64,000 nt of DNA from contig NZ_PCPP01000002.1 in assembly GCF_002979755.1 (NCBI RefSeq), positions 372,001 through 436,000 on the forward strand. Reading direction: 5' to 3'. This document shows positions 18,515-26,855 of this stretch, piece after piece (position 1 is the stretch's first letter; the number at the start of each line of letters is the position of its first letter). The stretch comes from Chryseobacterium culicis. GTDB taxonomy: Bacteria > Bacteroidota > Bacteroidia > Flavobacteriales > Weeksellaceae. A program made the translations under genes and the position numbers. Under the pieces are notes generated by a model. It saw nothing but the letters and a program-made list of their open reading frames with translations, made no database searches and was not told where the DNA came from.

Positions 18515-19144
18515 TTAATTTTGAAGTGCTATTTTCAAATTGATTTTCTCTACATTTTTTATTGAATTAGTGACCTTAAAGCCATTTTTATAATCTATAG
18601 TATAGCTTTCTATAATAAAATCATAATTCCCATTCAATTTTTCTTTTAAGCTTGAGAGAAGCATTTTGTCAATATCATCACCCAGGTCTGAATAATAGAA
18701 TCGAATTAAATCTTTATCCCATGGTTTCAATTTGATCTTTAGCTTAATCTTCCTATTTGTATTTTCAAAAATGCGGGAATATTGTATTAAATATTTATTT
18801 TCTCCGATTTTTTCAACGATAATATCATCGGTTATAAATGTATTTTGAGAGGTAAGTTTGTGAGAAGAAATGAAGTTATAAATATTCTTGTTAGGATCCG
18901 TTTTGTGATTGAGCATTATAACTTCATTATTTTCATAATCATATAACTTTGATATATCGTCATTATATTTATACATGATATACTTTGGATTTTCAGAGTT
19001 GATCAGGAATTGGGATTTATTTATAGGACTATGACTGCTTTTTATCAGAAACTTATAATCGAAACTATAATTAGTTTGTGCATTTATACTACAACTCATA
19101 ATTATAAATAAAAAATAGGCGATAGCTTTTAAATTTTTATCCAT
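18515..19144 (-). CDS. Secreted protein of unknown function
   Basis: 209 residues from ATG at 19144, chosen because MDKNLKAIAYFLFIIMSCSINAQ, when read as one segment, is a clean signal peptide with cleavage after NAQ. The longer frame from 19189 would put 15 hydrophilic residues before it. The mature part is lysine-, asparagine- and tyrosine-rich and probably all beta. It somewhat resembles GLPGLI-type Flavobacteriia secreted proteins, but I could not confirm a family. Confidence 0.7.
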   Translation of the reverse strand: MDKNLKAIAYFLFIIMSCSINAQTNYSFDYKFLIKSSHSPINKSQFLINSENPKYIMYKYNDDISKLYDYENNEVIMLNHKTDPNKNIYNFISSHKLTSQNTFITDDIIVEKIGENKYLIQYSRIFENTNRKIKLKIKLKPWDKDLIRFYYSDLGDDIDKMLLSSLKEKLNGNYDFIIESYTIDYKNGFKVTNSIKNVEKINLKIALQN

Positions 19145-19520
19145 TTTTTGTTTTTTAATTCTTGTACAAGGATAATTTTTTTTAATCACTCAGCAATAGG
19201 TTTCTATAGATTTTTTTTAGCTTTATGAACCAAATGTATGTTGTAATAATAAAAATACGCCTCATTTTGTTTCCCGCAGCCTGGTTAAGACTTTCCGATA
19301 TCTCGGAAAAAGAAAAACAACCTTGTTTGTAATCTTCAGAGGGATCGTGCAGGTTTCAAACGTACTTATTTTGCATTGAAGCGCTTTTTACAGAAGTATT
19401 TTTAAGATAAACTTAATTTATAAGAGATTGGGGGCTGGTTTTTTATAAAAATGATTAAATTTAATCCCTCAAAATCGAGCAGGAATTTCAATTATATATA
19501 ATGAATTTCTTCTGAAAAAT
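19145..19520. other. Intergenic region between divergent genes
   Basis: Contains a -7 box TACATTTG on the minus strand (19238-19231) for the secreted protein and a small dyad TTTCCGA-TATC-TCGGAAA near 19291-19310. The right part is AT-rich and leads into coaX. No credible gene was found. Confidence 0.5.
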
Positions 19521-20285
19521 ATGTCAATGAATTCAATCGTAATCAATGTAGGGAACAGCAATATCAGATTTGGTCTTTTCAATGGTGATAATTGTGATGT
19601 TTCGTGGGTAATCAATACAAAGCCTTACAGAACGGCAGATGAACTTTATGTACAGATGCTGATGCTTTACCAGACGTATAAAATTGAACCCAAAGAAATC
19701 GATAAGGTAATTATCGGATCCGTAGTACCTCAGCTTACCAAAGTAATGAGCTCAGGAATCAAAAAAATTCATGGAACTACTGCTGTTATTGTTGATAGGA
19801 ATACTCCTTCAGCGGTGCAGGCAAAATCCAAGCAGATGGGTACAGATATCTATGCAAACCTTGTAGCAGCCCATAATCTATATCCTGGTAAGAAAAAGAT
19901 TGTTATCGATTTCGGAACGGCTCTTACAGCAAGTTGTGTGGCTGAAACCGGAGAGACCTTAGGTGTAATTATTGCTCCGGGAATTGTTACTTCTCTGAAT
20001 TCACTCATCAACCAGACGGCACAGCTTCCGGATATCGAACTGAAAAAGCCAAAATCTGTTTTGGGATTGGATACCGTAACCTGTATGCAGAGTGGAATGG
20101 TGTATGGCTTCTTAGGAATGGTAGAAGGTTTTGTCAACCGTATCAATGAAGAAGTTAATGATGATTGTTTTGTAGTGGCAACGGGAGGAGTTTCCCACGT
20201 CTATAAACCTTTGACAGACAAAATTCATGTGATGGACAGACTTCACACCCTGAAAGGACTTTACTTCCTTGGAAAAGATTTATAA
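19521..20285 (+). CDS. coaX: Type III pantothenate kinase
   Basis: Phosphorylates pantothenate in the first step of coenzyme A synthesis. This form is ATP-dependent and not feedback-inhibited by CoA. ASKHA-fold motifs are visible: VINVGNSNIRFG at the N-terminus (phosphate loop), DFGTALTASCV near residue 130, and APGI near residue 153. The length (254 aa) is normal. Translation may start at the ATG at 19521 or at 19527 (MNSIVINVGN); the second matches the usual family start better. Confidence 0.94.
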   Translation: MSMNSIVINVGNSNIRFGLFNGDNCDVSWVINTKPYRTADELYVQMLMLYQTYKIEPKEIDKVIIGSVVPQLTKVMSSGIKKIHGTTAVIVDRNTPSAVQAKSKQMGTDIYANLVAAHNLYPGKKKIVIDFGTALTASCVAETGETLGVIIAPGIVTSLNSLINQTAQLPDIELKKPKSVLGLDTVTCMQSGMVYGFLGMVEGFVNRINEEVNDDCFVVATGGVSHVYKPLTDKIHVMDRLHTLKGLYFLGKDL

Positions 20286-20356
20286 ATTAAAAGATTAAGG
20301 TTCAGGTTGAATCCGGGTAATGCCTTAGTCTTCACCTCAACCTTAATTTTATTATC

Positions 20357-20884
20357 ATGAAAAAATTTCCGATTATAGAAACTGAAAGGCTTATTCTTTC
20401 ACAACTGGAGGAGAAGGATATTCCTTTTATTGTTGAATATCTTCAGCATAGAATTTATTCTGATCTTACCTCCAATATTCCTTATCCCTACGTAGAAAAT
20501 GATGCCAGATCCTGGCTGGAAATGTCAAAAGAAGCTTTTGATAACAATACCGGATATACTTTTGGGATTCGTAATAAAGATGGACATATTATCGGAGCAA
20601 TCGGCCTTCATGACAGAGATGATGATAAAGCAGAGCTTGGCTATTGGATAGGAATGTCTTATTGGAATAAAGGATATGTGACCGAAGCTGCAAAAGCTGT
20701 TGTAGATTTTGGTTTTAATACCTTGAAATTCAATAAAATTTTTGCGACTCATTTCCTTCATAACCCGGCATCCGGAAGAATTATGGAAAAAATAGGAATG
20801 GAGCAGGAAGCCGTTTTAAAACAGGAAATTAAGAAAGACGGAGAATATTTTGATATCGTGAGATATTCTATTTTTAATGACTGA
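20357..20884 (+). CDS. GNAT N-acetyltransferase (RimJ/RimL-like)
   Basis: 175 aa with the typical opening IETERLILSQLEEKD, the acetyl-CoA core AELGYWIGMSYWNKGYVTEA (near residues 95-115), and a C-terminal NPASGRIMEKIGM segment. RimJ/RimL relatives acetylate protein N-termini or small molecules; the substrate is not evident. It lies 71 bases after coaX, with an imperfect inverted repeat in between. Confidence 0.88.
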   Translation: MKKFPIIETERLILSQLEEKDIPFIVEYLQHRIYSDLTSNIPYPYVENDARSWLEMSKEAFDNNTGYTFGIRNKDGHIIGAIGLHDRDDDKAELGYWIGMSYWNKGYVTEAAKAVVDFGFNTLKFNKIFATHFLHNPASGRIMEKIGMEQEAVLKQEIKKDGEYFDIVRYSIFND

Positions 20885-20920
20885 TTCGAGAGGAATACAG
20901 AATTCTATACGCTATAAAAT

Positions 20921-20959
20921 AAAAGGGGCGGATATTGGAAAATATCCGCCCCTTTTTTT
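20921..20959. terminator. Strong bidirectional terminator
   Basis: 16-bp stem AAAAGGGGCGGATATT / AATATCCGCCCCTTTT with a GGAA loop and a T run, between the convergent GNAT gene and tadA. Confidence 0.92.
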
Positions 20960-20976
20960 ATGTGATGATTAAAAGA

Positions 20977-21408
20977 CTATCTTTTGCTTTTAAAAAAATC
21001 TTTAACGATTGAAGAGCATTCGGCTTCCATGATTCCTGTGATAACTTCTGTTTTCGGATGCAGCGAAAGATGTTTATTGATAAACCCTCTCTGTTCATCA
21101 CGGGCTCCAATGACTACTTTAGAGATCTGAGACCAGGAAAGTGCGCCGGAACACATGACACATGGCTCCATGGTTACATAAAGTGTACAGTCTTTTAAGT
21201 ATTTTCCTCCAAGAAAGTTTGCTGCTGAGGTGATCGCCTGCATTTCAGCATGTGCGGTAACATCATTCAGTGTTTCAGTAAGGTTATGGGCTCTTGCAAT
21301 AATCCTGTTATTGGAAACCACAACACATCCAATAGGAACCTCATCTTTTTCTAATGCGGCTTCTGCTTCCTGCAGTGCCATTTTCATATAATATTCGTCT
21401 GTAAACAT
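20977..21408 (-). CDS. tadA: tRNA-specific adenosine deaminase
   Basis: Converts A34 to inosine in tRNA-Arg(ACG). Zinc deaminase motifs are complete: HAEMQ with His53 and Glu55, and PCVMC with Cys83 and Cys86. The length (143 aa) is usual. The start overlaps the upstream gene's stop as TAATG, so translation is coupled. Confidence 0.95.
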   Translation of the reverse strand: MFTDEYYMKMALQEAEAALEKDEVPIGCVVVSNNRIIARAHNLTETLNDVTAHAEMQAITSAANFLGGKYLKDCTLYVTMEPCVMCSGALSWSQISKVVIGARDEQRGFINKHLSLHPKTEVITGIMEAECSSIVKDFFKSKR

Positions 21409-22025
21409 TAATCCGTTATGGTTAAAGTTAAAGGAAGTTTAAAATGGTAAATGGTAGGGTCACCTTTTATCATTGCCGGAGAAAATTTTTCTGCCAGAGA
21501 ATATAATGCAATTTCTGCCTGTCTGTTGAAGGTGAAATTATCCCCTTGTGCATGAACATTGCTGACTGTTCCATCTTTCTCAACAATAAAAGCGACATCT
21601 GTTTTTATCATTTTTACTTCAGAATATACCCCGTCAACATACAGCAGATTGGCGACTTCCTGTCTCAGAGAATTGATCCCGCCAGGATAATCTGCACTCT
21701 TTTCAGCGGTTGAAAATTTTCCAGATGAGGCAAATCCTGGGTTTTTGATAGTCTGAAGATCTTCAAGATTTCTGACTTTTAATAAAGCTCCGATCAGTGC
21801 ATTATTTTCAATGCTGTCCATTTTTTTCATGAAAAAAAGGAAATCCCCCTTTATGGCCGCTTTTTTTACGGTGTTGGATTCTGCATCAAATTTCTTTTTG
21901 AACTCTTTATTCAGCATATTTCTGTGCTGGTTATAATAGCTCTTTACGAGTCTGAACTCTTCTTTCTGCTGTGCGAGAAAAAAGGAAGAGATAAAACAGC
22001 TGAGGCCAATGAATAAAGTTTTCAA
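21408..22025 (-). CDS. Secreted protein with TonB C-terminal-like domain
   Basis: 205 aa with a signal peptide (about residues 1-18, ending FFLAQ). The C-terminal ~95 residues start with YPGGINSLRQEVANLL and continue with VAFIVEKDGTVSNV and AEIALYSLAEKFSPA, the pattern of the TonB C-terminal fold often seen in Bacteroidota. It lacks an N-terminal membrane anchor and proline-rich spacer, so it is unlikely to be an energy transducer. Its stop overlaps the tadA start. Confidence 0.75.
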   Translation of the reverse strand: MKTLFIGLSCFISSFFLAQQKEEFRLVKSYYNQHRNMLNKEFKKKFDAESNTVKKAAIKGDFLFFMKKMDSIENNALIGALLKVRNLEDLQTIKNPGFASSGKFSTAEKSADYPGGINSLRQEVANLLYVDGVYSEVKMIKTDVAFIVEKDGTVSNVHAQGDNFTFNRQAEIALYSLAEKFSPAMIKGDPTIYHFKLPLTLTITD

Positions 22026-22078
22026 TAAGGGTATATTTATGTAAATATAACAAAAAATATGAAATATATTCTTTGTGC

Positions 22079-22999
22079 TTAGCTTTCAAGATAGCGGTTC
22101 AAAGATTCCTGTAAATGATTGCGAATGTCATCAACTAAACCTTTAGGTTCCAGAACGGTGACTTCTTTTCCGAAAGAAAGAATTTCCTGCATAAAGTCAT
22201 ACGTCGGATGGAGGAAAAACTCGAAATAAATCTCTTCAGGTGTTTCTTTAGTCTCTTTCTGCGATTGGTGAAGAGGGAAACTTCTGATATACTCTCCCTG
22301 ATGACGGCTGCATTTCAATACAATGTTTTGAGGTTTCTGCTCTGCCAGATTCATCACCCCGAATGCATTTTTGAAATGCTCCCTGAAATTGTATTTGTAC
22401 TTCTCTCTGAACTGATTTTTAGCAACATCCAGATAGTTGATTCTGTCTAGCCCGAATGATTTTAAAACTTTATCTTTTGTATCGATGGCAATGAGATACC
22501 ATCGGTCTTTAGATTCTTTTAACGCCAAAGGATGAACTTTTCTGGAGGTCATCAGTTTGTTTTTGTAATTGTAGTGTTCAAATGTCACCACCCTTTTATT
22601 TCGAATCGCAAAGAACAGATCATAAAAGTGTTCTACACCGGTAGGTTTACGGCTTTCAAAAAAGATAAAATCTGAAAAATCCGGGTGAAGATTCAGGGCA
22701 TTACTTACCTGGAAAGATTCCAGCAGTTTTTGGTTGTATTCATCCACTTCCATAATGGGACGACTCTCAATATAATATCGGTTGTCTCCCTTTTTTTTGT
22801 TGTGAATGGAGAGATTAAAAAGATTGGAAATCTCCCGAATATCTCTCTGCAGGGTACGGATAGAGTAGCTCTTGATTTCAGCATCCTGGAATTCAAAAGA
22901 ATTTAAAAGATAGCTCTCCAGCTGGGAATAAGTAGCCGGAGAACTCTCTAATCTTTTAATAATTAAGGCATATCTTGTCAGATAAAAATCTTTCTTCAT
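22079..22999 (-). CDS. WYL-domain transcriptional regulator (YafY/PafB-like)
   Basis: 306 aa. The N-terminal winged helix (about residues 1-75) includes YSIRTLQRDIREI. The central WYL domain carries the literal motif RWYLIAID near residue 176, and a C-terminal WCX-like extension follows. WYL regulators are known to sense nucleic-acid ligands: PafBC and DriD act in DNA-damage responses, CapW and BrxR in phage defence. Its own promoter (23054-23087) carries a perfect copy of the operator found at seven other places in the window, so it is the best candidate for the regulator of that set and probably autoregulates. Whether it activates or represses is unknown. Confidence 0.92.
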   Translation of the reverse strand: MKKDFYLTRYALIIKRLESSPATYSQLESYLLNSFEFQDAEIKSYSIRTLQRDIREISNLFNLSIHNKKKGDNRYYIESRPIMEVDEYNQKLLESFQVSNALNLHPDFSDFIFFESRKPTGVEHFYDLFFAIRNKRVVTFEHYNYKNKLMTSRKVHPLALKESKDRWYLIAIDTKDKVLKSFGLDRINYLDVAKNQFREKYKYNFREHFKNAFGVMNLAEQKPQNIVLKCSRHQGEYIRSFPLHQSQKETKETPEEIYFEFFLHPTYDFMQEILSFGKEVTVLEPKGLVDDIRNHLQESLNRYLES

Positions 23000-23053
23000 T
23001 TCTCTATTTTTAGGGTGCAGCAGTGCTGCGTTTCATGGTAAAGTTTTATAAGA

Positions 23054-23087
23054 CAAATATATGCGGTTAATGCGACAAAACGTGTCG
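23054..23087 (-). promoter_or_regulatory. Regulon promoter site 2 (WYL regulator)
   Basis: Minus strand: operator CGACACGTTTTGTCG (23087-23073, perfect CGACA/TGTCG arms), 11 bases, then -7 box TATATTTG (23061-23054), 54 bases before the ATG. Confidence 0.85.
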
Positions 23088-23122
23088 TGTTTTATTTTTT
23101 GTGGAAACTTTATGAAGAATTA

Positions 23123-25471
23123 TTATATTCTGCTGTTATAAAGATCAACAGCATATTTACCCATAGAATAGAATGTATTGACATAGGTTTCTATACTTCT
23201 TGTAATAACATTACTGTTAAAGGATGTAGGATCTGTTGGGTTGTAAAAGTCTCCCTGATCTGTTTCCATTGTCATTGCTGCTACCTGCTGATTCCCCATC
23301 CAGGCCTGAGACATCGGGGAACTGCCGTCAATATCGGAAAATGCAAGGAGGTCTTTATCAGCTAGATAACTATATCGTTTCCTTATTTCAGCATCTAATC
23401 TGTCACATAATGAATATATCGCATTTTGAACAGTGTTAAATGATGATGCAAACCAGGCTGCCCGATAATCAATAGTAACCCCTGAACCAAAATTATGGCA
23501 ATCAATATATAATACGGTGTCTGTTTTAATCGTATTAAAAGTATCTCTCACCAGTTGTGATTCTTTTTCGCTGAATGGTGCAGTGCCTTTATAAGATTGT
23601 GATCCAGCGCCTCCGTCTGCATATTCTGCCCAGCGATAATCAAAATTTCTATTAATATCCACACCATTATGATTCCATCTTACCGATTCTGTACCCCCTA
23701 CATTTCCAACATTTAATGCATATGGGTTAACCAAAGGAATAAATGTCCAGTCATAATTAGATCGTAAGACGTTTATTATTTCGTCCTTATCAGGATTTTC
23801 AAGCAAGAGTTTAAAAAATAAATAGGTAGTGTAAATACTTAACTTTTCACCCCCATGCGTACCTCCGCATACAAATATACGTGGCTTTCTGCGCCTTTGT
23901 GTTGGCGCTGTTTTCCTGTTAAATGAAATATCAATCCGTAAAATATCATAAGGTGTTGGACCTTCTGTTTGACCGATAACTGTTTTTGTGACGTTATTAG
24001 AGAAAGGGGCTATTACACGATCATACATTGGGTAAAGAACATCCGAATTTAGAGTTAAAGGATTGAAGGCAGGATAAACCGGAGCACTCCAATATTTAAT
24101 CCCGAAATTATCGACTGCAAATTTATTCATTTGCCGTGCGTCCTTTTGATATATAGAGACTCCATTTACAGAATAATTTTTAAGACCGGTAACATAAAAA
24201 CTATTGAACGAACCACTATACCGATAAGTAAACAAAATCAAATGATTTAATAAGGGTGCAGCTGTTTGATTTTGAACAATGATTGTATTGTTTGTTTTAT
24301 TATACAATACAACGCCGGCTGTTATTGCAGAAGGCATATCTATACCCGCGGTAGTAGTGGGCAAACTAATTCTCCCTACGGTTGTGTTTCCTGTGTCAAT
24401 GATTGCTCCCCCGGAAATTATGATCTTACGATTCGCTAAATCAAAATTGATGTCGGTATCATTAGTATTTAGGATGGCAACCTGTTCATTTATTGTATAA
24501 ATCGTAGATGGAAGGGGCTTGCTTTTTTTACTTTCATTTAATAATTGATCATACTTACTGGCGCTAATATTCTTTAAAATATAGGTGAAATCAAAGCGAT
24601 CCTGCTCAGTAATAATGTCCGTGGGAGTATTTTTTTCAAAAACTATTCTTACCTGATTAGAGGTTGCATTATCTACTGAAAAGTCATTGGTAGTAACATT
24701 CTGGTTGGCGAATATTCCATCCTTATAGAAAACAACACGGGATATTTTATATCCTGATTTTGGATTTAGCCAATAGTTACCCGTAACTACAGGAATTAAA
24801 GCGGTTCGTATTCCTGTATCGGAGGTAGAGTTGAAGCCATTATTCACTGCTATCCTACCTATTTCTGTAGTGATACTTTCTCCTAAATTAATTTCAAAAT
24901 CATTGTATTCTGATATAGCCTTTGCAGATACTTTTGTATTTTCTACGATATCATTAAATGTAATTAACTCAGATGAGTAGCAATTAATTTTGATTGCATT
25001 TAATTCTGACTGAGTGACTGTTTGTGTCTTGTCCGTATGATGTAGGGAAACTTTCCATTTTTTTGCTGTTGCAGGAAGGGCTGGAGTGAAAGTTTTTGCA
25101 TTGATATCCTGTTTTGCAATAAAAACATTTTTATCAGTATAATAGAAAATAGTTTGCAACAACATATCACCCAGAAGTTCAATTTGGTTGGCATAGATGA
25201 TATCTAAAAAGGAATCCGTTCTACCTCTCATCGTTGATCCTGTGGGAAATCCAACAGACCCAGAAATTGCGAGTGCTCCAACTTCCAGAGTGGGATTCAT
25301 ATAATCCTTAAAACTGCTGCTTTGTTGGATAATTTGATCACTATTTTGAATTTGGTTTAAGGGGATCAGATCATTTTTGTGCCAATAAGAGTCTAGCCAG
25401 GACCAGAAATGCTCTTGTGTGGGTATGTCTCCGGTTTCAAAGTATCGTTTTAAGTCTTCTTTTGTTTTCAT
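23123..25471 (-). CDS. Fibre-like protein with C-terminal M14 carboxypeptidase domain
   Basis: 782 aa. The first ~38 residues form a module shared with three nearby proteins (MKTKEDLKRYFETGDIPTQE at the start, then SWLDSYWHKND). A long beta-rich middle follows, and the C-terminal ~280 residues form an M14 zinc carboxypeptidase: HGGE zinc motif with His539 and Glu542, NRN near residue 610, DCHN zinc histidine near residue 665, and catalytic glutamate in METDQ near residue 740. All key residues are present. There is no signal peptide. Similar N-terminal modules occur on Bacteroidota phage tail-fibre-like proteins (recalled, not checked). It has its own regulon promoter and a conserved leader peptide. 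Confidence 0.85.
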   Translation of the reverse strand: MKTKEDLKRYFETGDIPTQEHFWSWLDSYWHKNDLIPLNQIQNSDQIIQQSSSFKDYMNPTLEVGALAISGSVGFPTGSTMRGRTDSFLDIIYANQIELLGDMLLQTIFYYTDKNVFIAKQDINAKTFTPALPATAKKWKVSLHHTDKTQTVTQSELNAIKINCYSSELITFNDIVENTKVSAKAISEYNDFEINLGESITTEIGRIAVNNGFNSTSDTGIRTALIPVVTGNYWLNPKSGYKISRVVFYKDGIFANQNVTTNDFSVDNATSNQVRIVFEKNTPTDIITEQDRFDFTYILKNISASKYDQLLNESKKSKPLPSTIYTINEQVAILNTNDTDINFDLANRKIIISGGAIIDTGNTTVGRISLPTTTAGIDMPSAITAGVVLYNKTNNTIIVQNQTAAPLLNHLILFTYRYSGSFNSFYVTGLKNYSVNGVSIYQKDARQMNKFAVDNFGIKYWSAPVYPAFNPLTLNSDVLYPMYDRVIAPFSNNVTKTVIGQTEGPTPYDILRIDISFNRKTAPTQRRRKPRIFVCGGTHGGEKLSIYTTYLFFKLLLENPDKDEIINVLRSNYDWTFIPLVNPYALNVGNVGGTESVRWNHNGVDINRNFDYRWAEYADGGAGSQSYKGTAPFSEKESQLVRDTFNTIKTDTVLYIDCHNFGSGVTIDYRAAWFASSFNTVQNAIYSLCDRLDAEIRKRYSYLADKDLLAFSDIDGSSPMSQAWMGNQQVAAMTMETDQGDFYNPTDPTSFNSNVITRSIETYVNTFYSMGKYAVDLYNSRI

Positions 25472-25577
25472 AATAAAATTCGGTGATTTTTGTATTAAAT
25501 AGGTTAAGATTAGAATATTCCTTCAAAGGCAGGGCTTTGTTTAAAAGGTGTATAGCTATATTTCAGATTTCTGGTTT

Positions 25578-25604
25578 TTAGACATAGTTTTGGCTGTCCA
25601 GCAT
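25578..25604 (-). CDS. Leader peptide MLDSQNYV (upstream of the 782-aa gene)
   Basis: Minus-strand ATG at 25604 encodes MLDSQNYV and a TAA stop. The same peptide is encoded at 38109-38083 with a synonymous CAG/CAA difference and a TGA stop, inside a 47-bp block with 43 identical bases. It lies in the long leader between promoter site 3 and the 782-aa gene. Its function is unknown; translational control is possible. Confidence 0.5.
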   Translation of the reverse strand: MLDSQNYV

Positions 25605-25673
25605 TTTGTGAACGTTAAATTCAAAGTTTTTTTTAGAATTTTAAGATTGCTTTTTGTGTTTTTATTTGTGTTT

Positions 25674-25707
25674 CAAAAGTAGGGAGGGAAAACGACAAAA
25701 CTTGACG
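25674..25707 (-). promoter_or_regulatory. Regulon promoter site 3 (782-aa M14 fibre gene)
   Basis: Minus strand: operator CGTCAAGTTTTGTCG (25707-25693), 11 bases, then -7 box TACTTTTG (25681-25674). It is identical to the operator of site 5. Confidence 0.85.
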
Positions 25708-25736
25708 TGTTTTATTTTTTATCTATTATATTTTTA

Positions 25737-25847
25737 TTAGAAGGATGCCATCAAATTACCATTTTCATCCCATTTTTTATAAGTTCCATCGTATTCTACG
25801 TTGTTATGGGCTTTATACTCTGTATAATTTTTAATATTGCCATATTT
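25737..25847 (-). pseudogene. Remnant of a YwqK/MORN-like gene
   Basis: A 36-codon minus-strand frame without a start codon reads ...NVEYDGTYKKWDENGNLMASF and then TAA. The DGxYKxWDxNGNL pattern is typical of the C-terminal repeat of YwqK-family (MORN-like) proteins. An in-frame stop lies just upstream, so only a decayed tail remains. Confidence 0.6.
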
Positions 25848-25917
25848 TTAATTGACTTGTAATATTTTATAGGTGATGAATATAGCAAGAATGTGACAGG
25901 ATTTTAATTTAAAAAAA

Positions 25918-25945
25918 ATAAAAGCCACAGTACTTCTGTGGCTTA
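25918..25945 (-). terminator. Terminator after the 299-aa gene
   Basis: Minus-strand stem AAGCCACAG / CTGTGGCTT with a short loop, then TTTATTTTTT, just past the stop at 25950. Confidence 0.88.
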
Positions 25946-25949
25946 TTTA

Positions 25950-26849
25950 TTATTGATCAAAATATTCTTTCCCTTTTCGATCTACCCATCCCTTTTTGCC
26001 ATCCGGAGTTTCAAACCTGGCAAAAGCTCCAATATAAGGTTCAAGTTTTTTATATTTTGGATCAGTGCCTATATTAGGATAGAAGGTAGACAATCCGTCT
26101 TTTTCCAGATATAAATAATTCTGATAAGAAATAATTTTTTTATAATGAAATGGAATAATTTCTTTTTGCTCTTTGAAATCCCAAACACCATATTTATTTT
26201 TTAGTTTTGAAATAATATATGATATCTTTAATGGAGAAAATAATCTTTCCTCACTATCTCCATAATCTATAATTTTTTCATTCGATGTACTTTTTCTTCT
26301 CAAAGTATATTCAATTTCCAAACTCTTTTTATTATTTAAGAATTTTGGATCTTGTCCATAAGAAGGATATTTAATATTTAAAAGTTCATCTTCAGGATCC
26401 ATAAAAATATTAAATGATTTTTCCCGGATTTTATTTTTTTCAATCGTATAAATTTGATAACCATTGTTTTTGTCTTCTTTATATGATTTATCAGATTCTT
26501 TTTGTGGGGATAATTGAGAAGTATTGCTCAGTAATCCATCCCGTGTATAAGTAACCAAAGTTCCGTTATTTAAAATAATTTGTAAAATATCTGGATTTTC
26601 GGAATACCTATAGGTTAAAATCTCCTGCTCTTTATAGAGCATGGATAGTTTCTGATCATAAATGGTTGTTTCGTTCGCTTTGTGTGTTACAATCAATATA
26701 TCGGTAGTTATCCGATCATAGATGGCGGGTAATAATATATTAGTTTGATCTTTCAATCCAAATTTACCATTTTCTTCAAATTTTGTCGGGAATTCTTGTG
26801 CACCCAAGAAATTTACTAAAAATATAAGTAAGAAAATAATATGTTTCAT
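25950..26849 (-). CDS. Secreted WG-repeat-like protein
   Basis: 299 aa with a signal peptide (residues 1-17, ending FLGAQ). WG-type repeats are visible at both ends: ENGKFGLKDQTNILLPAIYD near residue 27, NKYGVWDFKEQKEIIPFHYK near residue 215, and DGKKGWVDRKG near the end. WG repeats are common in Bacteroidota surface or secreted proteins of unclear role. It starts 6 bases after the metzincin gene, in the same AT-rich pair, and could be a partner or inhibitor of that protease. That role is inference. Confidence 0.8.
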   Translation of the reverse strand: MKHIIFLLIFLVNFLGAQEFPTKFEENGKFGLKDQTNILLPAIYDRITTDILIVTHKANETTIYDQKLSMLYKEQEILTYRYSENPDILQIILNNGTLVTYTRDGLLSNTSQLSPQKESDKSYKEDKNNGYQIYTIEKNKIREKSFNIFMDPEDELLNIKYPSYGQDPKFLNNKKSLEIEYTLRRKSTSNEKIIDYGDSEERLFSPLKISYIISKLKNKYGVWDFKEQKEIIPFHYKKIISYQNYLYLEKDGLSTFYPNIGTDPKYKKLEPYIGAFARFETPDGKKGWVDRKGKEYFDQ

Positions 26850-26855
26850 TGTTTA

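Larger units (their letters stand above)
25472..25949. other. Intergenic region: long leader, regulon promoter, gene remnant, terminator
   Basis: Holds, from right to left, the terminator of the 299-aa gene, a fragment of a YwqK-like gene, promoter site 3 and the roughly 195-base leader of the 782-aa gene with its tiny open frame. Confidence 0.8.

Noticed and set aside
19270..19420. Decayed insertion-sequence or transposase remnant
   Set aside because: Short stretches look protein-like in one frame, but no motif, inverted ends or homologous copy could be identified.
22998..23040. Short frame MKRSTAAP before the WYL gene as another conserved leader peptide
   Set aside because: It has no similarity to MLDSQNYV and no second copy, so it is probably chance.
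23073..23087. LexA (SOS) box
   Set aside because: The palindrome CGACA-N5-TGTCG is not a LexA box I recognise, and no lexA gene lies nearby; the adjacent WYL gene is a better candidate. LexA control is not excluded.
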